Shown: piece after piece, positions 12,410-21,860 of the stretch
Numbering within the stretch: position 1 is the first letter of the stretch
Layout: the number at the start of each line of letters is the position of its first letter
From: Aplidium turbinatum
Lineage: Eukaryota; Chordata; Ascidiacea; Aplousobranchia; Polyclinidae
Assembly: GCA_918807975.1 (NCBI GenBank)
Contig: OU964919.1
Location: 29,891,824-29,955,823 of the forward strand
Direction: 5' to 3'
Length of the DNA: 64,000 bases
Translations under genes and position numbers: made by a program
Notes under the pieces: generated by a model
Databases searched by the model: none
What the model saw: the letters and a program-made list of their open reading frames with translations, nothing else
Told to the model about the DNA's origin: nothing

Positions 12410-13172
12410 CAATGGTTCTCAACCTTTTTGTCTTGGTGGACCCCCTTTGGTGTCTTCGAAGCGGTCGCGGACCCCTAAAAATTTTAATTTGAAATTTTGG
12501 TATATCGCGTTTCCTTATGGAATCATATGTTACATAAGTTTCAAAGCAACACACTTAAAAGAATTTGCTGAATTCGCAACGCACTTGACGATTGATGAGA
12601 TTGACGAAATTATGTTATGACTTATGAGCTATATGTTGGCACACAGGATCAAACATCGGTAAGCTATAATTATGCTCATTTGATGTTTTTCTATAACTTT
12701 TATCAAAAGTTAATAGAATACTTGCGACTGTTACAAAAATTTCTCCCTTTTTTCATTTGAAATCAATATTAATTCGTTATAATCACAGTCATTGCAAAAC
12801 TGTGAGTAGTGATAGACTGCTGACTAACGTTTGCATTTCTAAGTTAAGCATTGATCAACAATCTGCTGTCTTAAAAGAATTTAGTTGAACATAGCCAACA
12901 TAGCCTTATTAAAAGGTTTAAGTAATTTATTATGATATTTTAGTTAAGAAACCAAACCTTTGTGCAATGTCCTTTGAAATTTCAAACGACGCACCAGTGC
13001 GTTGCGACTTACAGTTTAAGAATCACTGTAGGCTAATACATAAACAAAGCACAAACAATTTTTAAATTTCTTAATTTATCCGTCATGTTGAAAAGTCGGA
13101 AACTTTCGCGGACCCCCGGAAATCGCTTCACGGACCCCTTGGGGTCCGCGGACCCCCGGTTGAGAACCACTG
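12410..13172. mobile_element. hAT MITE with 8-bp TSD GTTTATAC
   Basis: Ends CAATGGTTCTCAACC and GGTTGAGAACCACTG, with GTTTATAC at 12402-12409 and 13173-13180. GGACCCC motifs occur beside both ends. Inside, 12970-13026 resembles the terminal part of another hAT family seen at 62500-62560 (ACGACGCACCAG...). No transposase. Confidence 0.9.
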
Positions 13173-13785
13173 GTTTATACAGTACTGTTAGGGGTGGGCA
13201 AATTCAGGTCGATTTTTCAGGACCCATTTTTTCTAATGCCATTTGGGCTGGTAAATATGAATCTGTTGATTTTTTGCTCTATGACGTCATAATAGGTTGG
13301 TTCAGTAGCCATTTTCAAAATGGTGGCCAAAATGGCTATTTTGCTCTCAGGACATACGAGTGAGACGAATATACCTGTGCGATATGTCTAAACATATGTT
13401 TTGAGGGTCAAAGATTACAATAAAAGCACTTTTAGCTACCTGGCATGACACCTTCTTGTATTTTTCTGCAGAAAAGATCATTTTTAGGTTATTATTTGTG
13501 TATTTATTACGCCAATGATCGTTTGAGCTTCTTGTTATATGCATATTTACTGACCTTAGGCTCCTTTGTCTACATCCAGGTTGACTAGTTGTTGTACTAA
13601 GTAATGCAATATATGTGAAGAAAGGCGTTCTTCCCGGCTATCAGCACAAGGCTGATTACTCACTAGCACAGCGAGCAGCAGTAACGCTTCGCTAACCAGA
13701 ACGGTGTAGCTTCCACGCTAGCCATTAAGACCTCCAATTAAACGTTTAAGTTATTTTGGCAGCCGATTGTAGCATCGAATAGACA

Positions 13786-13832
13786 GCGATAGACACGTGT
13801 TTCGCCCATGAGGCTGGGCTCATCAGTATCGC
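13786..13832 (-). ncRNA. Type-I hammerhead ribozyme (minimal stem III)
   Basis: Read on the minus strand: stem I GCGATA; conserved core CTGATGA; stem II GCCC / GGGC with the 8-base loop AGCCTCAT; core GAAA; a minimal stem III (A-U and C-G pairs around a tiny ACGT loop); cleavage triplet GTC; then TATCGC closing stem I. All invariant hammerhead bases (CUGANGA, GAAA, NUH) are present. Self-cleavage would fall between 13792 and 13791 on the minus strand. Such short stem III versions are usually active as dimers or with loop-loop contacts, and are known from Penelope-like elements and animal retrozymes. Confidence 0.92.
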
Positions 13833-14330
13833 ACCGTATTCTTGCCACTTGAGTAATCGACCGCCGCTTTACCAGTCAGTTTAACTCTTATCTTTGTGGA
13901 AAGAAAGAGCCAACAAAACCAGCAGGTGCCTGGGGTGGGTCAATGTGAAGAAAGGCGTTCTTCCCGGCTATCAGCACAAGGCTGATTACTCACTAGCACA
14001 GCGAGCAGCAGTAACGCTTCGCTAACCAGAACGGTGTAGCTTCCACGCTAGCCATTAAGACCTCCAATTAAACGTTTAAGTTTAAGTCTTAATGCGTTTA
14101 AGTCTTAATGGCTAGCGTGGAAGCTACACCGTTCTGGTTAGCGAAGCGTTACTGCTGCTCGCTGTGCTAGTGAGTAATCAGCCTTGTGCTGATAGCCGGG
14201 AAGAACGCCTTTCTTCACATTGACCCACCCCAGGCACCTGCTGGTTTTGTTGGCTCTTTCTTTCCACAAAGATAAGAGTTAAACTGACTGGTAAAGCGAC
14301 GGTCGATTACTCAAGTGGCAAGAATACGGT

Positions 14331-14377
14331 GCGATACTGATGAGCCCAGCCTCATGGGCGAAACACGTGTCTATCGC
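14331..14377 (+). ncRNA. Hammerhead ribozyme, plus-strand arm of copy 1
   Basis: Identical 47-base motif in the opposite orientation, about 0.5 kb from the previous one; predicted cut between 14371 and 14372, about 45 bases from the right end of the insertion. A read-through RNA of the whole insertion could fold the two arms into one long duplex instead of forming the ribozymes. Confidence 0.92.
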
Positions 14378-14565
14378 TGTCTATTCGATGCTACAATCGG
14401 CTGCCAAAATAACTTAATGCAATATAGTTAATCAATTATGAAAACTGAACGATGAGTAAGAAGTGAAAGCAGGAAAGAACTTTTTGAATTCAACTACACT
14501 GAAATACAAGAATATAAACCCACAGGAAAACTAGCTAATGGGACTGTTGTAGCCTAATTGGACGA

Positions 14566-15364
14566 ATGCTACAGCTATGCAAACGACAGAAGGGGAAGCA
14601 AACCTTAAGCAGGACTGTAGCGAGTAAAGTTGTAGCTAGAGAACTGAGATGTGATTGGATACATACAAAAAATGTGTATCCTATGAAGAAAAAGTTTGTT
14701 GCTGCCAAAATTAAGAAAGATTATGAAAAATTCAATGAGTTGCGAAAGGCCGAAAAATGTACAAGCAAACCTAAAAGTGATGCTTGGTTCAAAAAAGCAT
14801 CTGAATTCAATGACAGGCTTACTAATTATGGATATGACATCCGCTGCAGAAACATAAACTACCAGAAAAAGTTAGAAAATAAATATCAAGTAAAAATGAC
14901 AGCAGAAGATCAGAAGTTCTATGAAGATAACTGTTTTTGCCCATACAGAGCTGTGTGTAGTAATACTGTGCCAAAAGATTGGCTTAGATCAAAAAAGAGG
15001 AAGGAAAATAGAGAAATTTCACTGAAAAGGAAGCATCTTGCGATTGAGGAAAGGAAGAGAAAACAGTGAGAAATGGATAATCTAGAGAGCATAGAAGCAA
15101 TGAATTGTGCAGTCGACACAAACAAGGATGTCAGCTACGAGGCTTCTGAACCATCGACATCCCAAATAACATTTCCCAACAGAAAGCTTCGTTCGTCAAA
15201 AGAGTCAGCTGAAAAATAAACCGTAACATCAGAAGAAATAAAGTTCCTGTCAGTGAAGGTGAGGACTGGCCGAAAATCTTTCAATGAGACAGCCATACGT
15301 TGCGTGGTCCAGTGTTTCTCAGAAACGGCCGCATCGCCCAATAAAATATGCAAAGTTGCAAACT
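14566..15364 (+). pseudogene. Transposon gene, first part (unassigned family)
   Basis: Open from ATG 14566 to TGA 15067, then the same frame continues readable (...ESIEAMNCAVDTNKD..., ...RKSFNETAIRCVVQ...ICKVA) through a second stop to about 15364, where the next transposon interrupts it. The protein is lysine-rich with predicted helices (KKKFVAAKIKKDYEKFNEL; CSNTVPKDWLRSKKRKENRE). I recall similar uncharacterised multi-copy proteins in cnidarian and other invertebrate genomes, where the same chain goes on with a VNVANMIFGLQ-like stretch, seen here at 18.9 kb. Likely the transposase or accessory gene of the 13.2-22.3 kb element; catalytic residues cannot be named. Confidence 0.6.
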
Positions 15365-15502
15365 AATTAGTTAGGGCAATATATGGTTTGACCCCAAAAA
15401 AATTGCAACAAAAGGTTTTTCAACTGATTTGATTAGTTTTGGGTATCAGTATTGACATATTCAAAATCTTAAGCGATCCAACTTCCGGAAAGTGGTTATT
15501 TT

Positions 15503-16050
15503 CAAGATGGCCACCAAACCATTAAAATAACAGGAAATTGACCAAAACTCGGTCATCATATGACTAAAACATGGAGTTTTGGTGTCTATATCTAGGTGTT
15601 TGTACCCTGTGAAGTCAATGAGACCATTTTCAGAGTTGTTGAATTATCTGATAGCCTATAAATTGAATATGGCAATCCAAGATGGCCGCCAAATCAACAA
15701 AATAACAGTAAATTGACCATAACTCGGTCATAATATGACCAAAACATGTAGTTTTGGTGTCTATACCTAGGTGTTTGTACCCTGTGAAGTCAATCAGACC
15801 ATTCTCAGAATTTTTGAATTATCTGAGAGCCTTTAAATTCAATATATAGCAATCCAAGATGGCTGCCAAACCAATAAAATAACAGTAAATTGACCATAAC
15901 TCGGTCATCATATGACCAAAACATGTAGTTTTGGTGTCTATATCTAAGTTTTTATACCCTGTGAAGTCAATGAGACCATTCTCAGAATTGTTGAATTATC
16001 TGATAGCCTATAAATTCAATATGGCAATCCAAGATGGCTGGCAAAACAAT
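15503..16050. repeat. Left array of 175-bp sub-terminal units
   Basis: Units repeat at about 175-177 bp (CAAGATGG at about 15503, 15679, 15856, 16030). Each contains CAAGATGGCYRCC and an imperfect palindrome around CATATGACCGAGTTATGG-like sequence. Unit identity looks above 90 percent. Confidence 0.85.
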
Positions 16051-16212
16051 TAAAAATGAACAATAACAATGTATTGGTTATTAAAAACCAGGTGAATTTC
16101 TATACATATTTGGGTAAACTAAGCAAGCGTAAAGAGTTCATACGATGTGGTCATGTACATCAGTAGATTCTTGACATAATCAGCGTAAATAAAGCACATG
16201 AGTCAAGTATTA

Positions 16213-16700
16213 CTAAATCTCATTGCTGTCACTCTCCTTGTCATCGTCTGTAATTATGTGATTGCTGTATGGGTTGACACATGAACCAGTTTGGCATGGT
16301 CCACATTCAGCATGACATGGTAGCCCATACCTCCGGCAACTGCAGTGAGGTGGACACGATTCGCAATTGCAGTGTATCATTTTCAGTAGGTTGTCCGGGG
16401 CAGCTTTCATGTCCGTCATGATTGGAACCATCTGATTATTGTCTACTTTCCATCCCCAGTCTAGAGCATCCACACGATCGTCAGTAGCTTACCCATCCAG
16501 ACCATAATCTGGTAGTAAACTCTGAGGCAGTGGAATTTGGTAGAGGATGGTGTAGGTGGCAAATGTTCAGGGTGAACAAAGGACTTGAATGTTGTAATTT
16601 TCTTGACCAATGTATTGCAGCGCTGTGTTTCCAGGTTACTACTGCCATCGTTGCCAAACATAACGATCATAGCTTTGTTTCCAAAATCCTTAATCAAACA
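16213..16700 (-). pseudogene. C-terminal part of PIN/CXC transposon protein, inverted
   Basis: Read on the minus strand from about 16700: FGNKAMIVMFGND..., HLPPTPSSTKFHCLRVYYQ, then in another frame ALDWGWKVDNNQMVPIMTD and a Cys-rich tail CSCRRYGLPCHAECGPCQTG, stop at 16213. This is the usual C-terminal order of a multi-copy invertebrate protein family with a PIN-like nuclease N-half. The Cys-rich tail resembles tesmin/TSO1-type CXC repeats and probably binds zinc. A frameshift separates the two parts, and the piece is inverted relative to the N-half that begins at about 16713. Confidence 0.65.
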
Positions 16701-16712
16701 GGTGATCTCTCC

Positions 16713-17510
16713 ATGCAGGAAGTGATAAAGCACGAGCTCAGTACATGCCAACCCGCCTTGTTTGAAGCTAGACATTTTTTCCGAGAAGCCGATAAGTCTC
16801 AAATAGCTCCCGCCATCACAGAACATGCCAGCAGTGTGACGTCAGGCGATTATGAAGTAGTGAAAAAATCTGCCCCGAAAACCGATCACTACGTTCTTGA
16901 TGGGGGGTTCTTGTTGCATCGAGTGGTATGGGAAGCTGGAGACAGTTGTAGGTCTATTGTACAGTCGTATGCAGATTATACCATTCGTCATTATCGCTTA
17001 GCAACGGTGGTCTTTGATGGATATGGTGGATTGGTGGTCCGTCTATCAAAGATAATACCCATCAAAGACGCGGCATGAACGTCCACCGGGTTGTTCACTT
17101 TACTGCAGACACCAAGTTCATTGGAAAGAAGGAGCAGTTTTTGTCTCGAGCTTCCAACAAGGAAGGATTAATTTCTCTAATTTCTGCTCAACTGAGGAAT
17201 AAAAGCTGCAATGTGATCAGCGCACCAGGTGATGCAGATGTTGACATCGCCAAGACGGCAGATGGACAGCCCTCATTGACATGGCACGACTTTAATTGGT
17301 GAAGACACGGCTCTTTTAATATTGTTACTATGCTATGCTAACACTGACCCACACATTAAAGACCTTTACTTTCGCTCCGACAAAGCTTACGCAACCAAGA
17401 TACACGACATCAACAAACTGAAGGCAATCACCGGGCCAGATATAGCCTATGCTCATTGCTCACAGCTCCTCTTCATTCATGCATTCACCGGTTGTGATTA
17501 AACGTCAAGG
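16713..17510 (+). pseudogene. PIN-like (XPG-I-like) half of the transposon protein
   Basis: From ATG 16713: MQEVIKHELS..., YVLDGGFLLHRVVWEAGDSC, SYADYTIRHYRLATVVFDGY, a frameshift at about 17040, then NVHRVVHFTADTKFIGKK..., CNVISAPGDADVDIAKTA, and after a further frame change LLCYAN..DLYFRSDKAYATK and HAFTGCD followed by a stop. The APGDADVD...GEDT pattern resembles the acidic active-site segment of XPG/FEN and PIN-domain nucleases, an inference from motif memory. Several frameshifts and stops make it non-functional. Confidence 0.65.
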
Positions 17511-17520
17511 ATCTTTGATA

Positions 17521-17667
17521 TCGTGTCCACTTCACTGTAGTTGCCGGAGATATGGGCTACCATGCCATGCTGGATGTGGACCATGCCAAACTGGTTCATG
17601 TGTCAACCCATACAGCAATCACATAATTACAGACGATGACATCAAGAGTGACAGCGATGAGCTTTAG
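17521..17667 (+). pseudogene. Second copy of the CXC tail, plus strand
   Basis: CPLHCSCRRYGLPCHAGCG...GSCVNPYSNHIITDDD ends at TAG 17667. It is the inverted partner of the tail at 16213-16345, and the inverted similarity runs on through the 3' flank to about 17830, so the two arms of the element both carry the gene's 3' end. Confidence 0.7.
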
Positions 17668-17844
17668 TAATACTTGATCCATATGCTTTCTTTATGCTGA
17701 TTATGTCAAGAGTCTACTGTACATAACCACATCGTATGAACTCTTTATGCTTACTTAGTTTACTCAAATATATATAGAAATTCACCGGGTTTTTTAATAA
17801 CCATTACCAATACATTGTTATTGTTCATTATTAATTGTTTTGGC

Positions 17845-18730
17845 AGCCATCTTGGATTGCCATATTGAATTTATAGGCTATCAGATAATTTAAAAATTCT
17901 GAGAATGGTCTCATTGACTTCACAGGGTATAAAAACCTAGATATAGACACCAAAACTGCATGTTTTGGTCATAGGATGACCGAGTTATGATAAATTTACT
18001 GTTATTTTATTGGCTTGGCAGCCGTCTTGGATTGCCATATTGAATTTATAGGCTATCAGATAATTCAAAAATTCTGAGAATGGTCTCATTGACTTCACAG
18101 GGTATAAAAACCTAGATATAGACACCAAAACTACATGTTTTGGTCATATGATCACCGAGTTATGGTCAATTTACTGTTATTTTATTGGTTTGGCAGCCAT
18201 CTTGGATTGCCATATTGAATTTACAGGCTATCAGATAATTCAACAATTCTGAGAATTGTCTCATTGACTTCACAGGGTATAAAAACCTAGATATAGACAC
18301 CAAAACTACATGTTTTAGTCATATGATGACCGAGTAATGGTCAATTTACTGTTATTTTATTGGTTTGGCAGCCATCTTGGATTGCCATATTGAATTTACA
18401 GGCTATCAGATAATTCAACAATTCTGAGAATTGTCTCATTGACTTCACAGGGTATAAAAACCTAGATATAGACACCAAAACTACATATTTTGGTCATATG
18501 ATGACCGAGTTATGGTCAATTTACTGTTATTTTATTGGTTTGGCGGCCATCTTGGATTGCTATATTCAATTTATAGGCTATCAGATAATTCAAAAATTCT
18601 GAGAATGGTCTCATTGACTTCACAGGGTATAAAAACCTAGATATAGACACCAAAACTCCATGTTTTGGTCATATGATGACCGAGTTATGGTCAATTTACT
18701 GTTATTTTAACGGTTTGGCGGCCATCTTGA
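17845..18730. repeat. Right array of 175-bp sub-terminal units
   Basis: CTTGGATTGCC recurs at 17851, 18026, 18201, 18376 and 18551, exactly 175 bp apart, with a divergent sixth start near 18726. The units are the reverse complement of the left array. Each holds GGCNGCCATCTTGG, which matches the YY1 core AAGATGGCGGC when read on the minus strand. Confidence 0.9.
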
Positions 18731-18892
18731 AAATAACCACTTTCCGGAAGTTGGATCGCTTAAGATTTTGAATATGTCAATACTGACACCCAATACTAAT
18801 CAAATCAGTTGAAAAACCTTTTGTTGCAATTTTTTTGGGGTAAGGTCATATTTTGTCATAATATTGCCCTAACTAAATCGTCAACGTAGCTA

Positions 18893-19430
18893 ATATGATA
18901 TTTGGTCTACAATGAGGAAAACCGAGAATGAGGAAAACTGCAATGCCAAGTGGTAGACATCAAGTGACCAAGTAGACATTAACCAAGTGGTAGACATCAA
19001 CAGCAATAAGTTGGTGCTTGCAGTTGCCGCATACGTTCAGAATGAATGGTTCACTCGATGCTCAGAAATCTACACCAAAATGGGAAATGTAATCATATTC
19101 CCTCTGATGCAATTTTTGGGCATTGATGAGACTGACAACAAAGTGCGGCATGCCGACAGAAATTGGAATGGAGTGAAGCTTTTTTTTTTATCAAAAATTG
19201 AATGTGATGAAAGAAGTGATGGAGGCCAAGCGAGAAGGCGAACCAAGTGGTCTGGATAAGTTGGAAGCTGCAGTGATGAGGGAAGTTATTGATTCTGTGT
19301 AGAGGCAACTTTCGGCAGTCGAATTCCTGTGGCAAGATGTAAACGTGGGCGTAAATAGAGAAGCACTGAAGCAGGCACCATTGACAAATTTGGGCTGCGA
19401 GTCAGAGTTTGGCTGCGAGTCAAAAATTAA
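18893..19430 (+). pseudogene. Transposon gene, middle part
   Basis: The frame resumes directly after the inserted element with VNVANMIFGLQ, then is badly degraded. Recognisable pieces are NVMKEVMEAKREGEPSGLDK, AAVMREVIDSV, RQLSAVEFLWQDVNVGVNRE and LTNLGCESEFG. The last motif is followed in relatives by an SGG..LQT segment, which is found at 21733, beyond the piggyBac. Many stops; dead. Confidence 0.5.
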
Positions 19431-19517
19431 ACCTGGCATTTACTTTTAAACGACAACTCGTTTCTTTTTTGCGTATTTTTGGGATTGTAATACTTTTCTT
19501 TATTTCTTTACAACTGT

Positions 19518-21443
19518 TTGTTTTTAGATAAAAGCATAATAGAATCCATCGCTCCACCAACCAAGCCACCACGACCAATTTGGCGCCGCGTAAGAAAAAA
19601 TGCTTCCATGCGGACTACTCCTTCGATGTGTACTGTGTGTGAAGACGCTGAGGCACTTTCATCACCAGCTGATTATTTCAAGTTGTTTTTCGATGAAGCT
19701 ATTGTGGACCTCATTGTGGAGCAGTCTAATTTGTATTCGGTGCAGTTGGACCCTTCCAAATGTCTCGGCCTAACAGCTAAGGAGTTTGCATTGTTTGTGT
19801 CCATTATTTTGAGGATGTCTGTAATGCCTTTACCTCGTTCTCGGTCTTATTGGTCAATCAATCTTGGGATTCAGCAAATCAGCAGTCTAATGAGCAGATG
19901 TCGGTTTGAACAAATAAAAAGGAACTTACACTTCAACGACAACAATAATATGGCTCCACCTGGTCAGAATAACTTTGACAAGTTATTCAAAGTGAGACCT
20001 CTATTGACTCATTTGCGAAATAAATTCAGCAATATTCCTATGGATCAAATGCTATGTGTTGATGAATAGATGATACCATTCAAAGGAAGATCAAGTTTGA
20101 AACAATATGTTCCCAGCAAACCTCATAAATATGGTTATAAAGTGTTTGTTTTGTGTGATGCTCGGGGCTTGGTTCATGATTTCCAACTTTATACTGGTCC
20201 AATTGCTCCTCCAGCCAATGGACCAGATCTAGGAGCCAGTTCAAACATAGTTCTTATTCTGTCAGAAATAATTCCTTCAAACAACAACCACCTTCTGTAC
20301 TTTGACAACTGGTTTACATCTCTTCCACTGCAATGCGAATTATCAAAGCGCAACATACACTGCTTAGGAACTGTACGCACTAACCGTTTGCAAGGATATA
20401 AGCTGTTGTCAGACAAAGATATGAAAGCTAAAGGAAGAGGTGCATATGAAGAGCAAGAATGTGTCATTGATGACTCAACGATTCGAGTTGTCAAATGGTT
20501 TGATTCTAAACCAGTTACTTTTTTGACCACTTTAGAATCAGCAGAGCCTTCAACTACTGTAAAACGTTGGGATAAGCGCTCTCAATCAATGGTGGATGTA
20601 CCACGACCAAACATGTCGGCAGCCGTGGCAGAGTGGTTAGCGCGTTGGGCTCGCAGTCGAGAGCCTGCATGTTCGACTCCAGCCACTCGCACTTGCTGTT
20701 GTTTCTCTGGGCAAGAAACTTTACGATAATTGCCTCTACCTAGTGATCGATTTCGAGTAATGGGTAGTACCAAATTTAAGTCATAAGTAGAGTAGACAAC
20801 CGGAAACAGACATTGCCGTCGGCTGCAGCGTGGGTCAGGTGTATGTCGGAAGGCGTACACCGATGCATAGCGCTCAAGTCCGCTTTCCCGCAATGCAGGA
20901 TAAAGATAAACAAACAAACAAACATAACATACAACCAGTTTATGGGGGGTGTTGACCTTTTGGATTCTCTTATTGGATTGTATCGCATCAAACTTCGGTC
21001 CAAAAAGTATTACCATCGCCTTTTTTTTCATTTTGTGGATATGACAGTTGTCACCACCTGGCTTTTGTACCAAAGAGACAGCAGAGATATAGGTATCTCA
21101 CAAAAAAAAAACTGCTATTGATGGACTTCAAAATATCAATCTGCCAGACTTTGGCAAAAGAAGGACAGGTGGTATCAAAGAAACGGGGCCGACCATCCAC
21201 GTCGGTAGATGATATACATAACTACAAAAAAGTCAAAGGGCACAACACCAAACCAATTCCTCCACAGTCTGTTCGCCATGACAACTTAGACCACTTTCCC
21301 ATTCACAAAGAAAAGAAGGGACGATGCAAAATGCCTGGTTGCACAAATGCACAAGCAGCCCATACTTGTTTTGCCATAAATGTGAAGTACATCTTTGCAT
21401 AGACAAAACAAAGAACTGCTTTTTGAAATTTCACAAGGAATGA
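19518..21443 (+). pseudogene. piggyBac transposase, inactivated
   Basis: Reads PPRPIWRRVRKNASM..., LDPSKCLGLTAKEFALFVSI, MLCVDE then TAG at 20067-20069 where the family has DEQM-type sequence, PFKGRSSLKQYVPSKPHKYG, YFDNWFTSLPL, VPRPN, the SINE, then YNQFMGGVDLLDSLIGLYR and the C-terminal Cys-rich CKMPGCTNAQAAHTC...CEVHLCIDKTKNCF, ending TGA 21441-21443. Catalytic Asp positions in CVDE, YFDNW and GGVDLLD are present. The damage is one in-frame stop, the SINE, an A-run frameshift near 21110 and another near 21385. The usual acidic N-terminal region is short or missing. Confidence 0.88.
20615..20918 (+). mobile_element. tRNA-derived SINE inside the piggyBac transposase
   Basis: The 5' head has box A GTGGTTAGCGCG and box B TGTTCGACTCC at tRNA spacing, then a body and a (AAAC)n tail. 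The 7-bp duplication CAAACAT is at 20608-20614 and 20919-20925; removing one copy and the SINE restores RPN-ITYNQFMGG in frame, so the boundaries are secure. Confidence 0.88.
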
Positions 21444-21732
21444 ACAATTAATTGTGTGTTGTTTTAGCGAAAATACACTAGTTGCTTGATACTGCTTATT
21501 GTGTGCTTCTGTTGCTAAAGCGTTCGACGTGACAGATTTGCTACGTTTCGAAATTCTGCAGGTAGTGCGAATGCGTCTGGCGTGACAAATTTGCTACGTT
21601 TGAAAAAAAATTAAAGTATTGAAGAAAAAAAAAATTTAGCAAAAGGTACATGTTGACTAAACTGAAATATTACCAAAAAATAAAATAAAATTTTTTTTTT
21701 TAACCAACTAAAAGTTGACCATATAGGGTTAA

Positions 21733-21860
21733 GGCGGATTACAGACAATACCGGGTTGAAAAATTTGGTGCAGAAGAACCGAAGTCCTCCATTAAAAATG
21801 CACTAAAGCCAGTATCCAACATTACGATGACTGTGGACTCTCTTTTGAGCAGAATTATGT
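21733..21860 (+). pseudogene. Transposon gene, third part
   Basis: Immediately after the piggyBac TTAA, GGLQTIPG then, one frame away, KNLVQKN continue the LTNLGCESEFG block that ends before the piggyBac. Relatives have SGG..LQTLSNKH at this point. Short and degraded; further coding cannot be followed. Confidence 0.45.

Larger units (their letters stand above)
13602..14426. mobile_element. Hammerhead-ribozyme retroelement, inverted two-arm copy 1 (with TSD)
   Basis: The 12-bp duplication TAATGCAATATA is at 13602-13613 and 14415-14426. The insert has a minus-strand arm (one full unit from 13616 plus a partial second unit, 13946-14086) and a plus-strand arm (about 14107-14414), joined by a small filler in which TTTAAGTCTTAATG is repeated. 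Each full unit carries a hammerhead. No protein is encoded, so it is non-autonomous. TSD length and tandem ribozyme units match retrozymes and Penelope-like retroelements; the inverted arms recall the inverted pseudo-LTRs of Penelope copies. Outer ends coincide with those of the copy at 48-62 kb. Confidence 0.88.
15369..18885. mobile_element. Palindromic element with 175-bp sub-terminal repeats and PIN/CXC gene pieces
   Basis: Ends TTAGTTAGGGCAATAT at about 15369 and ATTGCCCTAACTAAAT near 18885 are inverted. Next inward on both sides come about 130 bp of matching sequence (CTTAAGCGATCCAACTTCCG), then tandem 175-bp units (three left, five right, inverted), then the 3' end of the same gene in both orientations. 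The arms are thus about 1-1.4 kb and the centre holds the rest of the gene. It interrupts the transposon gene of the host element between CKVA and VNVANMIF. No clear TSD could be defined. Confidence 0.7.
19427..21732 (+). mobile_element. piggyBac-type transposon (TTAA to TTAA)
   Basis: TTAA at 19427-19430 and 21729-21732 bound the unit. The right end reads TTAACCCTATATGG on the minus strand, a normal piggyBac end; the left end TTAAACCTGGCATTTACTTT is only partly similar, so it may be eroded. The interior encodes a piggyBac (DDE_Tnp_1_7) transposase and a later SINE. The surrounding transposon gene resumes at once after the right TTAA (GGLQTIP...), confirming the boundaries. Confidence 0.8.

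Noticed and set aside
13602-14426. Simple DNA transposon with TIRs
   Set aside because: The outer ends are not inverted repeats of each other, and the 12-bp TSD and ribozyme units fit a retroelement.
20189-20530. 113-aa minus-strand ORF
   Set aside because: Antisense shadow of the piggyBac transposase.
20622-20700. Functional tRNA gene
   Set aside because: Box A and box B are present but the body continues into a SINE with an (AAAC)n tail and TSD, and the acceptor stem does not pair.
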